This document shows, one piece after another, positions 37,401 through 47,668 of a stretch of DNA of 64,000 nt. Below the pieces are notes generated by a model that searched no databases, had not been told where the DNA came from, and saw nothing but the letters and a program-made list of their open reading frames with translations. The position numbers and the translations under genes are program-made. Within the stretch, counting starts at the first letter, position 1, and every line of letters starts with the position of its first letter. Source of the DNA: Taeniopygia guttata (Eukaryota; Chordata; Aves; Passeriformes; Estrildidae); the NCBI RefSeq assembly GCF_048771995.1, contig NC_133034.1, positions 4,617,501 through 4,681,500 on the forward strand, in the 5' to 3' direction.

Positions 37401-39083
37401 GCAGCTCCAGACCTGTCAGCCTGACCTTGGTGCCCAGCAAGGTTATGGAACAGATCATCCTGAGTGCCACAGCACCCAAGGGATAGCCAGGGGCTCAGAT
37501 AGACCCAGCCAGCGTGGGTTTAGGAGGGGCAGGTCCTGCCTGACCAGCCTGATCTCCTTTTACCACCAGGTGACCCACCTGGTGGATGGCTGTTGTCTGC
37601 CTGGACAGCAAATCCTGTGACACCGTGTCCCACAGCACACTCCTGGAAAAGCTGCAGTGCACAGCTGGGACAGGAGCACTCTTTGCTGGGTTCAGAACTG
37701 GCTGGATGGCTGGCCCAGGGTGTGGTGGGATGGTGCTGCATCCAGCTGGCAGCCAGGCACCAGTGGTGTCCCCCAGGGCTCTGTGCTGGGGCCAGTCCTG
37801 TTTAATATCTTCATTGATGATCTGGACAAGGGGAGTGAGTGCACCATCACCAAATGTGCAGATGACACAAGCTGAGAGTGTCAATCACTACTCCTTGGAG
37901 AGTAGGAGAGCTCTGCAGAGGGACCTGGACAGGCTGGATGGATGGGCTGAGTCCAACAACATGAGATCTAACAAGTCCAAGTGCTGGTCCTGCACTTTGG
38001 CCACAACAACCCCTGCAGCACTACAGGCTGGGGACAGAGTGACTGGACAGTGCCCAGGCAGAAAGGGACCCGGGGGTCCTGGTCAGCAGCAGCTGAACAC
38101 GAGCCAGCAATGTGCCCTGGTGGCCAAGAAGGCCAATGGCTTCTGGCCTGTGTCAGGAATGGTGTGGCCAGCAGGAGCAGAGCAGCGATTCTGCCCCTGT
38201 ACTTGGCACTGGCGAGGCCACACCTCAAGTGCTGTGTCCAGTTCTGGGCCCCTCAGTTTGGGAAAGACATTGAGATGTTCAAACACATCCAGAGGAGGGC
38301 AACAAAGATGGTGAAGAGTCTGGAACACAAACCCTGTGAGGAGTGGCTGAGGGAGCTGGGACTGTTTAGCCTGGAGAAGAGGAGGCTGAGGCGAGACCCC
38401 ATCACTCTGCAGCTCCCTGAAAGGAGGGTGTAGCCAGGTAAGGGTTGTTCTCCCAGGCAACCAGTGACAGGACAAGCGGACACAGGCTTGAGCTGTGCCA
38501 GGGGAAGTTTAGGCTGGGCATTAGGAATAAGTTCTTTACAGAAAGCATGATTAGGCACTGGAATGGGCTGCCCAGGGAAGTGGTGCAGTCACTGTCCCTG
38601 GAGGTGTTTAAGAAGAGCCTGGATGTGGCACTCAGTGCCATGATTTAGTTAATAGGATGGTATTATGTCATAGGCTGGCCTTTATAGTTTTAAAGGTCTT
38701 TTCCAATTTAGTTAATTCTGTGATTCTGTGAACCTGCCTTGTTCCATGGCTAATGGGCTTGGAGCTGGTATTGTGGAGGGGGCTGCTTTCTTTAGGAGAG
38801 AAAACTCCTCGTTTATTTGCCTGCTGTAGTGAGGATATCCTTCCTTGGTGGTGCCTTGACAGCAGGCACGTGGATGGCAGAGGGAAGAGAGCACAGGTAA
38901 GGGATTCAGCTTGTGGACACTCGTTGCTTGATTTCTTTATTTCTTTTCCTACCCCTGGTTTAGATTACCAGAAAATTCAGGCTCAATTCTGATGGGAAAC
39001 TCGAACAAACTGTCTCAATGGCAACGACTACGCAGCCCATGACTCAGCACTTACACATTACCTACAAGAAGGTGACTCCCTGA
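19238..39083 (+). CDS. THAP4: THAP4, THAP zinc finger plus nitrobindin domain (6 coding exons, complete)
   Basis: Exons 19238-19314, 20146-21284, 32565-32724, 34270-34379, 35255-35358 and 38964-39083 sum to 1710 nt, 569 aa (human 577). Residues 1-86 form the C2CH THAP DNA-binding domain: [12 protein letters not shown], later FLCSEHF, ending AVPTIF. Residues about 350-391 look like a coiled coil ([20 protein letters not shown]). The C-terminal ~160 residues are a nitrobindin beta-barrel starting [19 protein letters not shown]. The family's haem-ligating histidine corresponds to His559 in [10 protein letters not shown]. The family binds ferric haem and isomerises peroxynitrite to nitrate, and human THAP4 is reported in nucleus and cytosol. 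The start is fixed by the conserved MVICC beginning 77 nt before the first donor. All junctions are GT-AG with matching phase. An internal repeat (residues near 215 and 327) is described under findings. Confidence 0.97.
20013..20078 (+). mobile_element. CR1 LINE 3' tail
   Basis: Short plus-strand CR1 end: AAGGTCCTTTCCAACCTCAA followed by the tail ATGATTCTGTGGTTCTG. It lies in THAP4 intron 1, about 70 bp before the exon 2 acceptor. Confidence 0.85.
22444..22482. repeat. (AT)n microsatellite
   Basis: About 20 uninterrupted AT dinucleotides followed by short GTAT steps, within an AT-rich part of THAP4 intron 2. Confidence 0.95.
25640..28518 (+). mobile_element. CR1 LINE, 2.9 kb, decayed ORF2 (endonuclease and reverse transcriptase)
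   Basis: Plus-strand CR1 with ORF2 fragments in shifting frames. Endonuclease remnants include [20 protein letters not shown], the [17 protein letters not shown] block and [13 protein letters not shown]. Reverse-transcriptase remnants include LEPG-type [47 protein letters not shown] and [20 protein letters not shown]. It ends in the usual CR1 3' end (GGTCCCTTCCAACTCAAGG then ATTCTGTGATGG). Multiple stops and frameshifts separate the fragments, and the canonical YADD-type active-site block is not intact, so it is an old immobile copy. The 5' limit is approximate. Confidence 0.9.
29376..29470 (-). mobile_element. CR1 LINE 3' fragment
   Basis: Reverse-complement CR1 text: CACAGGATGGTTTGGGTTGA, GGGACCTTAAAGCTTATC, then GGCAAGGACACCTTCCACTT. 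About 95 bp long. Confidence 0.83.
29966..29992. repeat. poly(T) tract
   Basis: About 27 consecutive T. No retrocopy is recognised next to it. Confidence 0.85.
31690..31836 (+). mobile_element. CR1 LINE 3' fragment
   Basis: Plus-strand CR1 tail: TTCAAGAAGCATTTGGACAA, the GGGATGGTCCTGTGCAGGGC stretch, then TCCTTCCAGCTCAGCTTATT and TCTGTGGTTTTG. Confidence 0.85.
32725..34269 (+). other. THAP4 intron 3, no recognised content
   Basis: 1.5 kb of AT-rich intron between the first two nitrobindin exons. No repeat or RNA gene was recognised. Confidence 0.5.
34857..35185 (-). mobile_element. CR1 LINE 3' fragment
   Basis: Reverse-complement CR1 starting ATCATGGAATGGTTTGGATT and running through GCTTCTCTGGGCAGCCTATA, the TTTCTTCCTCATATCTAATC block and GTCCCTCTTCCTC. 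It lies in THAP4 intron 4 just before the 35255 exon. Confidence 0.88.
35359..38963 (+). other. THAP4 intron 5
   Basis: 3.6 kb intron before the last THAP4 exon. Its right half is a CR1 LINE copy (36940-38730). The left half shows nothing recognisable. Confidence 0.7.
36940..38730 (+). mobile_element. CR1 LINE, 1.8 kb, reverse-transcriptase part and 3' end
   Basis: Plus-strand CR1 copy, better preserved than the one at 25640. Frames include [54 protein letters not shown] (a FADD-type active-site block altered to CADD), [60 protein letters not shown] and [20 protein letters not shown]. It ends with AAAGGTCTTTTCCAATTTAG and the tandem tail ATTCTGTGATTCTGTG. Frameshifts and stops split the ORF, and the 5' part (endonuclease) is missing. 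Confidence 0.93.
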
Positions 39084-39270
39084 CACAGGAGTGCCGGGTC
39101 TCCTCGCTGAGGGCAAGGAGCAAGGACATGGTGCACCAAGAGCAGCAGCAGCTCAGGAGCACGGCATGGCAGACCCTGGAGCCGGCTGCCTGCGCTCCTC
39201 CCCTGGAGCCCCAGAGCTGCCCGTCCTGTTGAGAATGTTACTCAGATGTTTCTGTAATGGTATATAAAAA

Positions 39271-39280
39271 AATAAATAAA
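39271..39280 (+). promoter_or_regulatory. THAP4: THAP4 poly(A) signal
   Basis: Two overlapping AATAAA hexamers (AATAAATAAA) about 190 bp after the THAP4 stop codon. No better signal lies nearer, so the mRNA probably ends within a few tens of bases downstream. Confidence 0.75.
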
Positions 39281-39931
39281 AAGCTTTTATTTTTATGGCT
39301 GTGTCTTTGGTGTGACTGCAGGGTGGTGTGTGCTGCCTGCTGCTCAGCAGTGCTTGTGGAGGGGCTTTGTGCTTCCTGTTCATTACTAGGTTGGGGTGGA
39401 GATCCAACCTCCTGGACAATCTGGGGAACTTTGGGAAAGTCACAGGTTGTGGAATAGATTTGTACTGCAGGGAAAGACCCTGAGAAGAGCAGAGCCTGTC
39501 CAATGAAACTTGGCTTAAATCTCAAGAGGGAGCAGCTACATCTTGCTCTGGGATGGAGGAAACTGTCACAGGCCCTGATCCCAACAGTGCTGTCCAGCAG
39601 TTTGAAGGAAATTGCTGCAGTGTGGGAGGTCAGGACCAGACTTCAGGATATCACAAGAGTTTGTGTGACATCTGTGAACCAACCAGCAAGAGAAACTGCT
39701 AACAGTGGGGCTCAATCTCCAGCTTTCAATTTCCAACTCTAGAGTCAGGATGCAGCCTTTGACCTTTGTGAGATCTGTCATGGGGTCCCTCAGCAGTGAG
39801 GGAGGCAAAGAACTTTGATCACTGCTGGCCTATAGCAGAGACTCTTCAGCAGGGGCTTGGACCAGCCCAGTCACTCTGGGAGTGTAAGAGTGGCACGGCC
39901 CCACCCCAGCAGGGACCACCTGTCTGAGAAG

Positions 39932-40100
39932 CCTCTGAAGGACAGCAGGGACTCAGGAACCTCTGAGTGCTCCCAGTGACTGAGGAACCTCCGAGTGGCA
40001 CAAGTGGGATCCAAGCCTTCGAGTCCTACCAGGGACTGAGGAGGAATCTCCAAGCCCACAAGTGGCAGCCAAGCCTTCGAGTGCTGCCAGCAGCCGAGAG
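39932..40100. repeat. Degenerate 27-31 bp tandem repeat, six units
   Basis: Units start at 39932, 39960, 39988, 40016, 40047 and 40074, each beginning CCTYYGAGTG or similar. Two unit types partly alternate: one ends CCAGGGACTGAGGAA, the other contains CACAAGTGGGATCCAAG. Confidence 0.75.
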
Positions 40101-40121
40101 GAGGCAGGTCCGGGAGCAGCG

Positions 40122-40238
40122 ATGGCGGAGGTCGGGCGAGAGGCAGCAGCGCCAGGAGCCGTCCGGGTGTGCCACATCTGCGTGGATTTCCTGCTGGCCC
40201 CACGGCGGCCCCGCCGCCTCCATCCCGACATTCTCTGA
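40122..40238 (+). other. Unrecognised 38-codon frame in a CpG-rich pocket
   Basis: ATGG in a good Kozak context (G at -3 and +4), reading MAEVGREAAAPGAVRVCHIC and 18 further residues before TGA. CpG is locally enriched against the surroundings. The CHIC pair is not enough to assign a zinc-binding domain. It could be a first exon of an unseen transcript, part of a repeat, or chance. Confidence 0.25.
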
Positions 40239-41615
40239 TGGGGACCGGGCACTGAGCCCCCCTGGGCTGCACCAGCGTGTCCAGGGAGTGTTGGAGGAGC
40301 TGGACAGGAACAGGCCAGGGCAGGAAGGTTCATCTTGGCCACCGAGGGATCGGGGGAGAAGAGCCGGACTCGGGACCACGTGCACCTCCTCCCCTTGATC
40401 CCATCTGATGTGGATCCTCCATGGCCCCTCTGAAATCAAAACCAGGATGCTGAGAAAGGCCTTGCCTGGTTTCTTCTGCTCGTTTGCTCTTTAGTGCAGG
40501 ACTGAGGGAGTGGGAGCTGTGGGAGAGGGAAGGATACGGCTGTGGGAACATAGGCAGAGGGTGGGATAAGGCTGAAGAACTGGTGGAGAGGGAATAATGT
40601 GGATGTTGAAAATAGAAGAGGGAGGCCATTCCTGGTTGCTTCTGTGCTGTTTTGCTTATTCCTGGGGGGATGCAGTCCAGAAAGAGAAGAGGGAGAGCCC
40701 CTTGGATCTCTCAGCGGATTGCTAAGGGAGTAGTGTCTGCTCTTCCTAAGGGCCAGGGCAAGGACAGAGGCTGAGATGGAGATTGGGGCAGATCCCCTTT
40801 CCTCACCCCACAACAGCTGGAGGAGGCAGCCCTGGCACAGCCACCAGCTGAAGGGCACTGCCTGTGGGAGAAGTGGCCCCAGCTGGGACAGACTTATTTA
40901 GGGCATCTCCTCTGAAGAAGCCCAGAGCCCCTCCTCATTTGGGGCATCACCAGGAGCGGTGTGGTGGCTGTGTATCCCAAAAGGTGCCAGGTCCTCGTTG
41001 TCACCCTGCTCCATCCCCTTCCATGACCCAGGTGGCTGCAGAACTCCTGGCATTGGGACTGAGCTTCTGCCCACACCTCCCTGCTGCCTTGGCAGACCTT
41101 GTTTCCCAGGAATAGCCCTCAAACATTGGTGTCAAGAGTGCTGGGGGCTGTGTCTGCCCCAGCCAGGGCAGCCAAACATGGGGTGAGGCTTCTCAGGGCA
41201 AACACAGCTTCACAGTGCCTTCTCCCCTAGAGATGGATGGAAATCTGGAGGTGTAGGTGGAAAAACCCTGGAAAGCAGGAGGTGCCTCTTTGGTACTTCC
41301 CAGCACCTCCCCCTGAGCAGCACCCTCCTGTTGGAGGCCTCAGGATGTCAGTAACAGATCCCTTGGAAGGAGGCCTCCTTCATGGGAACTGCTCAGAGAC
41401 AGGGATCCAAATGATGTCTTTGGGGCATGGAGGAAGGAGGCAGGAGGGATCAGCTCCCCCTGGCAGAGCAGGCACGTGTCCTCCCTTGGAATGCCTTCAC
41501 CCCTGAGGAGAGGGGAAGCGAGGTTCCTCCTTGGGAGCACAGGACAGCCTGTGGCACCCACAGCAGTGCCAAGGCAACACCACCATGGCTTCTGGGAGGA
41601 TGGAGAGTTCTTGGA

Positions 41616-42200
41616 TGTCTGGTGGTCGAGGTGACCCCGAGAATGCAACAGTCCTTGCTTCCCAGCCCGTGCAGCCTAAGAAGAAGTCGGAAAGCGTAGG
41701 GTTGGCTTCTCAAGGTTGTTTATTTTCTCTTCTCTATAACATGCTTTCTCAAGGAGCTGGATCTGTCTAGCAGGTCAGTCTGTGACAGACTCCCACCCCC
41801 TTGGGGTGGTGTTGCCATTTTATACTAAAAACTACCTGTACTATGTTTACAATAACATGCCAATATCTGTCATTTATGTTAGACAGTGTGTCTCTACCTT
41901 AAACCAATAGAAAAATGTCACCATCACTGCAAGACATGGAGGTCAAGAAGAAGAAGGTCAAGACATGCCCAAATCCCTCCATCTGGTCCCCTTGAACCCC
42001 TTATTTTAAAATCCTAAAATTCTACTTTTTCACCCTGTGTTAATTCAACTACCACACTACTCAAACCCTTGTGGTTTGTAATTCCTCATACAAAGTTGGC
42101 AATCTTTCCATGGGCTAAAATCGAAGCCACAGGTGTTTTTGACTTTGTGTCAAGGTCTCCGAGCCCCCTGCCAGCCAAAGGGATGTCCTGGGTTCTCACA
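41616..42200 (-). mobile_element. Solo LTR of an endogenous retrovirus (ERVK/class II-like family), older copy
   Basis: Aligns by eye along its length with the LTRs at 43403 and 46380: shared TCAAGGTTGTTTATT (an AATAAA poly(A) signal on the minus strand), TACAATAACATGCCAATATC, and AAACCAATAGAAAAATG. A minus-strand TATA-like GTATAAAAT lies at about 41821. It begins TGT and ends ACA. No clear target-site duplication is seen, and it is the most diverged of the three, so probably the oldest. Confidence 0.72.
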
Positions 42201-42600
42201 GAGAGGGGTCAGGGTTGAAAGAGGCTTGGAGGGAGAGGCTGATCCCAGACCCACAGCACTGGCAGGAGGTTTGCTGTGCTTGGGCAGAAAAAAGCATCCT
42301 GGATCACAAACATCCCTGTGGCTGAGTGTGACCTGGGGCATGGGATGTGTGTGCAGGCACAGCCCCTGCAGCGCAGCCAGTCCTCCATGCTCCCACTCCT
42401 GTCTTCCCGCTGCTGCAAATGGATCTGAACTTGCTGGGAATTGCTCTCAGCCTTGCTGGTTTTTAGCAGGGCTTTTAGGAAGAGCAGTGAGAACCACCCC
42501 AGTGCTGGCTCCAGGCGAGTCCCACCGGACTGTGGTGGTTTTGGCACGTTAAAAATGAAATAAAAGCCCAGGTCTCTGGGGAGCCAGCCAGCCCAGAGCG

Positions 42601-42740
42601 GATGAGCGCGCCCATTAATGTGTCATTAATGTGCAGCTCTGGCGCCGGCTCTTTTGGCAGTGCAGAGGTAATTACAACCCAGCTGTAAAGCATTGCACAT
42701 GGATTTATTTACTGCCTTATTAGCAGCATCTGTTCTCCCA
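42601..42740. promoter_or_regulatory. Possible conserved noncoding block
   Basis: Non-repetitive stretch with several homeodomain-type sites: CATTAATGTGTCATTAATG, GGTAATTACAACC and GCCTTATTAGCAGC, surrounded by repeats. It resembles developmental enhancers in texture only; no alignment was possible here. Confidence 0.3.
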
Positions 42741-43017
42741 GAGAAGTGCCTCAGCTGTTTGTTCTCCTTCAAAGAAACCAGTGGAACTCACCTCCTTGGG
42801 CTGGAAAGTGAGCTAAGGGAGGTGAGCACACCGCTGTAATTTCATTTTCACCCTGCTTGTTGGTTTAGTGCCTCTCCCCAGCACCTGAGCCCAGTGCAGC
42901 CTCAGGGGGCACAGAGCTTCACCCCAAATCTGAAGGACACGGCTGTGTTTGAGCTCCAGCAGCATTTCTCTTCCCACCTGTCTCCCAGCACTGCCCCACA
43001 ATGTTTTACCATCAGAA

Positions 43018-44140
43018 AATCACGGAATCAAGGTGGGAAAAGCCCTCTAAGATCATTGAGTCCAACCATCAACCCAGCATTGTGTTCACCACTAAACCAT
43101 GTCCTCAAGTGCCACATCCACACTTTTTTTTTTAACCCTTCCAGGGATGCTGACTGCACCACTGCCCTGAGCAGCCCGTTCAAATGCTTGACAAGCCTTT
43201 CAATGAAGAATTTTTCCTTAATATCCAGCTTAAACCTCCCCTCATGCAGCTTGAGGCCATTCCCCCTTGTCCTGCCCCTTGTTCCCTGGGAGCAGAGCCC
43301 AATTCCTGCTGGCTGCCCCCTCCTGTCAGGGAGTTGTGGACAGCAAGAAGGTGCCTCCTGAGCCTCCTTTTCTCCAGGCCAAGCCCCCTCCCAGCTTCTA
43401 ACTGTCGGAATCTGTGGGTATTGGTGATTCCGAGACTGTAGAAAGTCTCTGTCTTTCTGCCCCGCTGCCAAAGCAGAAGCCATAATTCGTCTGTGCTGGT
43501 TTCAAGGTTGTTTATTCTGTTTATCTCTAACATGTTCTGCTGCCCTGCCGCAGCTCTGTCCTGCAGGGCAGCGTGTGGGGCTCTGCCCTCAGTGGGATGG
43601 TACAAACATTAAATACCAGAAACTACGTGTGCTATATTTACAATAATGTGCCAATATCTGTCATCTACGTTGAACAGTGTGTCTCCAGTCTAAACCAATA
43701 GAAAAATGCCAATATCACCAAGAACATGGAGGTAAGGAAGAAGAAGAAGGAAGAACAGGATCAGGCCCACTTTCCTCCATCTTAGAACTCCTGACCCCCC
43801 TGTACAAAGTAAAACCCCCCTGCACAGGTGTTAAAACCCCCCTGTACAATACTAAAAAATTTTCCCCTCTAATTTGTGACTACTTTTACTATACCATCTA
43901 ACTCTCTGTGACCGCTTGTTCCACCTTCAAAGTTGGTAATTCATTCCATGGTTCAAACTCAAGATCACAGCTGTTTTCAGCTGCTTGCCAGGGTCTAAAA
44001 TGCTTCTGACCAAGGCCTGGAACCTCTAAAAATGTCTGAGGGACATTTTGAGTTCCGACACTAACCATTCCTTGTAAGGCTTGTGCTCCAGACCCTTCAC
44101 ATCTCTGTTTCCTTCTCTGGACACAGCTCTCTTCTCCAGC
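43018..44140 (-). mobile_element. CR1 LINE fragment interrupted by a solo LTR
   Basis: Reverse-complement CR1 runs from AATCACGGAATCAAGGTGGG (43018) to the LTR at 43403. It resumes after 44060 with CTTGTGCTCCAGACCC and CCTTCTCTGGACACAGCTC, the next CR1 segment in order. Thus the CR1 was present before the LTR insertion. Confidence 0.87.
43403..44060 (-). mobile_element. Solo LTR (ERVK/class II-like) with 5-bp target duplication
   Basis: 658 bp with matched ends TGTCGGAA and TTCCGACA, flanked on both sides by CTAAC (43398-43402 and 44061-44065). On the minus strand it has a TATA-like TATTTAA and an AATAAA, so U3-R-U5 reads right to left. No internal retroviral genes accompany it. The clear ends and duplication suggest moderate age, younger than the CR1 it sits in. 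Confidence 0.9.
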
Positions 44141-45999
44141 AAGAGCCGTGGGGATGAGCAGGACCCTCAGCTCACGCAGAGCTGCAGTTGCCTGGGCTCC
44201 CTGGTGTGTTGCTGCTGCTGAGCCACAGCAGCCAAATCAGTGCTGCAGCATCCACCCACTGCCTTGGCTGCTGTCCTGGGCCAGCTTTGCTGCTCAGCAC
44301 ATTTCCCAAGGAAAACGGACGCTGGCTTTGCTAACTGAGTGTTGTGGCAAATGCAAGTTAAGTGGCTGCAAATGCACAGGAGAAGCCAGTTCATTCAGGG
44401 CACAGAGCATCACGGGAGGAGGGAAGCACCATCCAAAAGGATTTTGTTGCCTGTGGTGGGACATGAGGTTCCTCAATAAAAATTCACATGTGGCCCATGC
44501 CAACCCAGGTGCCAGGTTGGGATGCAAAGCTTGGAATTACAAGTGTAAATATTTATTTGTGGGCATGAGATGTCCCAGCCAAATCAAGGCACCCAGGTCC
44601 AGGTGGGGTTTTTTAGGAGGTTCTTACATCCATCACCTGCTCAGGTACAGCACTAATTGCCTGAGCACTGACAGCCACACTAACAGATCTCCAGTCGCAG
44701 GAAAACTTGGCAAAGCTGCTCTGTTGCTGCTTGTCCATGGATCCAGGTGTCCTTGAGTCCCTCTGGCTGCAGTGACTGACCTGTGACACCAGACAAGGCT
44801 GGGAGGGTCTCAGAGCCTGGGATGCTGTGGTACCTCGGTCATCCCAGGGATAAAGCTGCTCTTTATCCCTCAGGGACTGCTCTAAGCCTCCCAAAAGCCA
44901 AGCCCTTCTCTCCAGGGCCGGGCTGTTGTTTTGTTTGTTTTACTTCAGCACAAACAATACTAAAGTCTTCTGTAGAACTCCACAGTGTTTAATTAAAATG
45001 TATATATAGTATATATGTACACATAAAGTTAACATACTTTTGTACTATAAAGGAAGCTTGACAGGGAAGGGATTTTTCATCACATTTGCCAAGCCTGTCA
45101 CACACCTGGGCTTCCATCAGCACCACCAGGCTACTGCTCCTTTCTAGCACCATCCATCCCCCAGCAGCCCCTGCTCATCACATCTGCTGTCAGAGAATGA
45201 AACAGTTCATGCCTCAAACATTGATATAATTTTTTTCTCATTATAACAAAAACTGTATAAAGAAGCTACAACCAAAGAAACCTCCCTGAAGAAGCCTGAC
45301 TGGGACTTTGGACTGGAAGTCAAACTGCTGTGATTAGATAAAGGGAAAACCCTGTCACAACACATGTCACAGTTGAGACAGCCACAATGTGCAGAGTAGC
45401 ACCACACGATTTCAGAAAGCTTCAACCCATACAGAGTTAACATCAGAAGGCATCAAGTGTCTGCTCTTATTGTTCTTTGTTCTTTAGCTCAACCTTTGGT
45501 GGTTGCTCAGTGCCCCTGGGCACTCCATGGCTCATTGTGTCAGTGCTGCTCACCTGCTGCTCACAGCTGTGCCCATGGGGATGAGGCTCAGCCCATCCCA
45601 ATCACCACAAACTCTATGCCTACAGAACCCATTCCTCAATCACCTGAAACAAACAAGTGAACAAGGAAAAGGATGTGAGCCAACCCCAGCAGCTGTGCTA
45701 AGAATCATCTCTGGCTTTCTTCAGGCTGGGAGAGGCTGTACCCCACAGACCCATTGCTGGGAGCAGGTTGGCACAGCTTTCCCCCCCCAGCCCAGGTGGG
45801 GGGAGGAAGTTTGGATGTGTTGTAACCTCTGCTCAGGGGCAGGGAACCCATCCTCCCTTACACAAATTGCTGTGGAACCCCCAGCCCTGGGAAGGCCACA
45901 TCCACGGGACGTTTATGTGGGAGGCAGCTGAGGTTAATTAATCCATTAATCCATCAAAGGCCCCCAAAGTGCCCCCCAGAGTCATTCCTGAAGCCTTGC

Positions 46000-47016
46000 A
46001 CCACAGGACTGCACAAGATGCAACAAACCCAAAATCTGTTCTAAGAGACAATGGCAAACTCCTCCCCACCCCAGGGAAGTACCTGGATTTTCCTGCCTGC
46101 CCTGAGCATATATTAAACCATTGAATTCTATGCTTTTTGGTGAGACCTTCACTACCAAGAAGACCAGCTGGAGAGGATCAACAGAACATGGTTGGGATCC
46201 ACAGAGTGCTGATATTTTCCTTATTCTGACCTTGTTACTCTCGTTCTGTCCCCCACCCCGCACCTATTTCCTGTTTCTTTCTTTCAACCCCTCTCTCTCC
46301 CATATTTACTATCAAATAAAACCCATGCTATTGTCATTGGCGTATGTGACAGCGATGTTTGCACCTTATTTCGGGCAGATGTCGGAATCTGTGGGTATTG
46401 ATGATTCCGAGATTGTAGAAAGTCTCTGTCTTTCTGCCCCGCTGCCAAAGAAGAAGCCATAATTCGTCTGTGCTGGTTTCAAGGTTGTTTATTCTGTTTA
46501 TCTCTAACATGTTCTGCTGCCCTGCCGCAGCTCTGTCCTGCAGGGCAGCGTGTGGGGCTCTGCCCTCAGTGGGATGGTACAAACATTAAATACCACAAAC
46601 TACCTGTGCTGGATTTACAATAACGTGCCAATATCTGTCACCTACATTGAACAGTGTGTCCCCAGCCTAAACCAACAGAAAAATGCCAACACCACAGTGA
46701 AACATGGAGGGCATGAAGAAGGAGAAAAGGGACACGACACACCCAATTTCCTCCATCTTGTCCCCTCTGAACCCCAAATCTAGAATCCTAAAATTTTACT
46801 TTTGCACCCGTGCCACACTTAATTATTACTCATATCAAACACTCAGAGCTGGTAATTCATCCTGTAAGATTGAAAACTCTTTTCCATGGACAGAGATCAC
46901 AGACAGTGTCTCTGGGGGCTCTGTCCAGGGGGGTTCCTGACCCCTGCCAGGGTCCCGGACCTGCCAGGGCAGCCAGAGGGACGCTCTGGATTCCCACAGG
47001 CAGAGGCATTTCTAAC
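46000..47016 (+). mobile_element. Possible older LTR end, split by the 46380 LTR
   Basis: Plus-strand order of a TATA-like GCATATATTAAAC (about 46106), then ATCAAATAAAACCC (AATAAA near 46315). Resuming after the inserted LTR, the sequence ends ATTTCTAACA at 47016. The left boundary and flanking duplication were not found. It could also be unrelated host sequence. Confidence 0.3.
46380..46998 (-). mobile_element. Solo LTR (ERVK/class II-like) with 6-bp target duplication
   Basis: 619 bp, beginning TGTCGGAATCTGTGGG and ending TTCCCACA, flanked by GGCAGA on both sides (46374-46379 and 46999-47004). The first ~240 bp are nearly identical to the LTR at 43403. Minus-strand orientation, judged from the poly(A) signal in AGAATAAACAACC. 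It lies about 0.9 kb upstream of the probable TRPM2 first exon. Confidence 0.9.
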
Positions 47017-47061
47017 AGCCCGGATAACCGGAGCCTGGCACCGCCCGGGGGTGCGGGCGTC

Positions 47062-47116
47062 GTGTCCGTGTCCCTGTCCGTGTCCGTGTCCGTGTCCCTG
47101 TCCCTGTCCCTGTCCG

Positions 47117-47150
<34 letters not shown>

Positions 47151-47386
47151 TGTGTCCGTGTCCGTGTCCGTGTCCCTGTCTGTGTCCCTGTCCGTGTCCC
47201 CGTCCGTGTCCCCGTCCGTGTCCGTGTCCGTGTCCCCGTCCGTGTCCGTGTCCGTGTCCCTGTCCGTGTCCCCGTCCGTGTCCGTGTCCGTGTCCCCGTC
47301 CGTGTCCCTGTCCGTGTCCCCGTCCGTGTCCGTGTCCGTGTCCCTGTCCGTGTCCGTGTCCGTGTCCGTGTCCGTGTCCCTGTCCG

Positions 47387-47421
<35 letters not shown>

Positions 47422-47668
47422 GTGTCCGTGTCCGTGTCCCTGTCCGTGTCCCTGTCCGTGTCCGTGTCCCTGTCTCTGTCCCTGTCCGTGTCCCCGTCCG
47501 TGTCCCTGTCCGTGTCCGTGTCCGTGTCCCCGTCCGTGTCCGTGTCCGTGTCCCTGTCCGTGTCCCTGTCCGTGTCCCTGTCCGTGTCCGTGTCCGTGTC
47601 CCTGTCCGTGTCCCTGTCCCTGTCCCTGTCCATGTCCGTGTCCCTGTCCCTGTCCGTGTCCCTGTCCC
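47062..47668. repeat. (GTCCNT)n hexamer minisatellite, about 100 units
   Basis: 607 bp made of the hexamers GTCCGT, GTCCCT and GTCCCC in irregular order, with rare GTCTGT, GTCTCT and GTCCAT variants. It creates long open frames on both strands (Val-Ser-Leu-rich on plus, Asp-Arg-Thr-rich on minus) that are products of the repeat, not genes. Confidence 0.95.

Noticed and set aside
44148-44756. 202-codon frame, Cys/Gly-rich
   Set aside because: No homology recognised, no splice or promoter context; it begins just past the split CR1.
44980-45450. AT-rich stretch resembling a 3' UTR
   Set aside because: No coding exons on either side that it could belong to, and no clear poly(A) signal.
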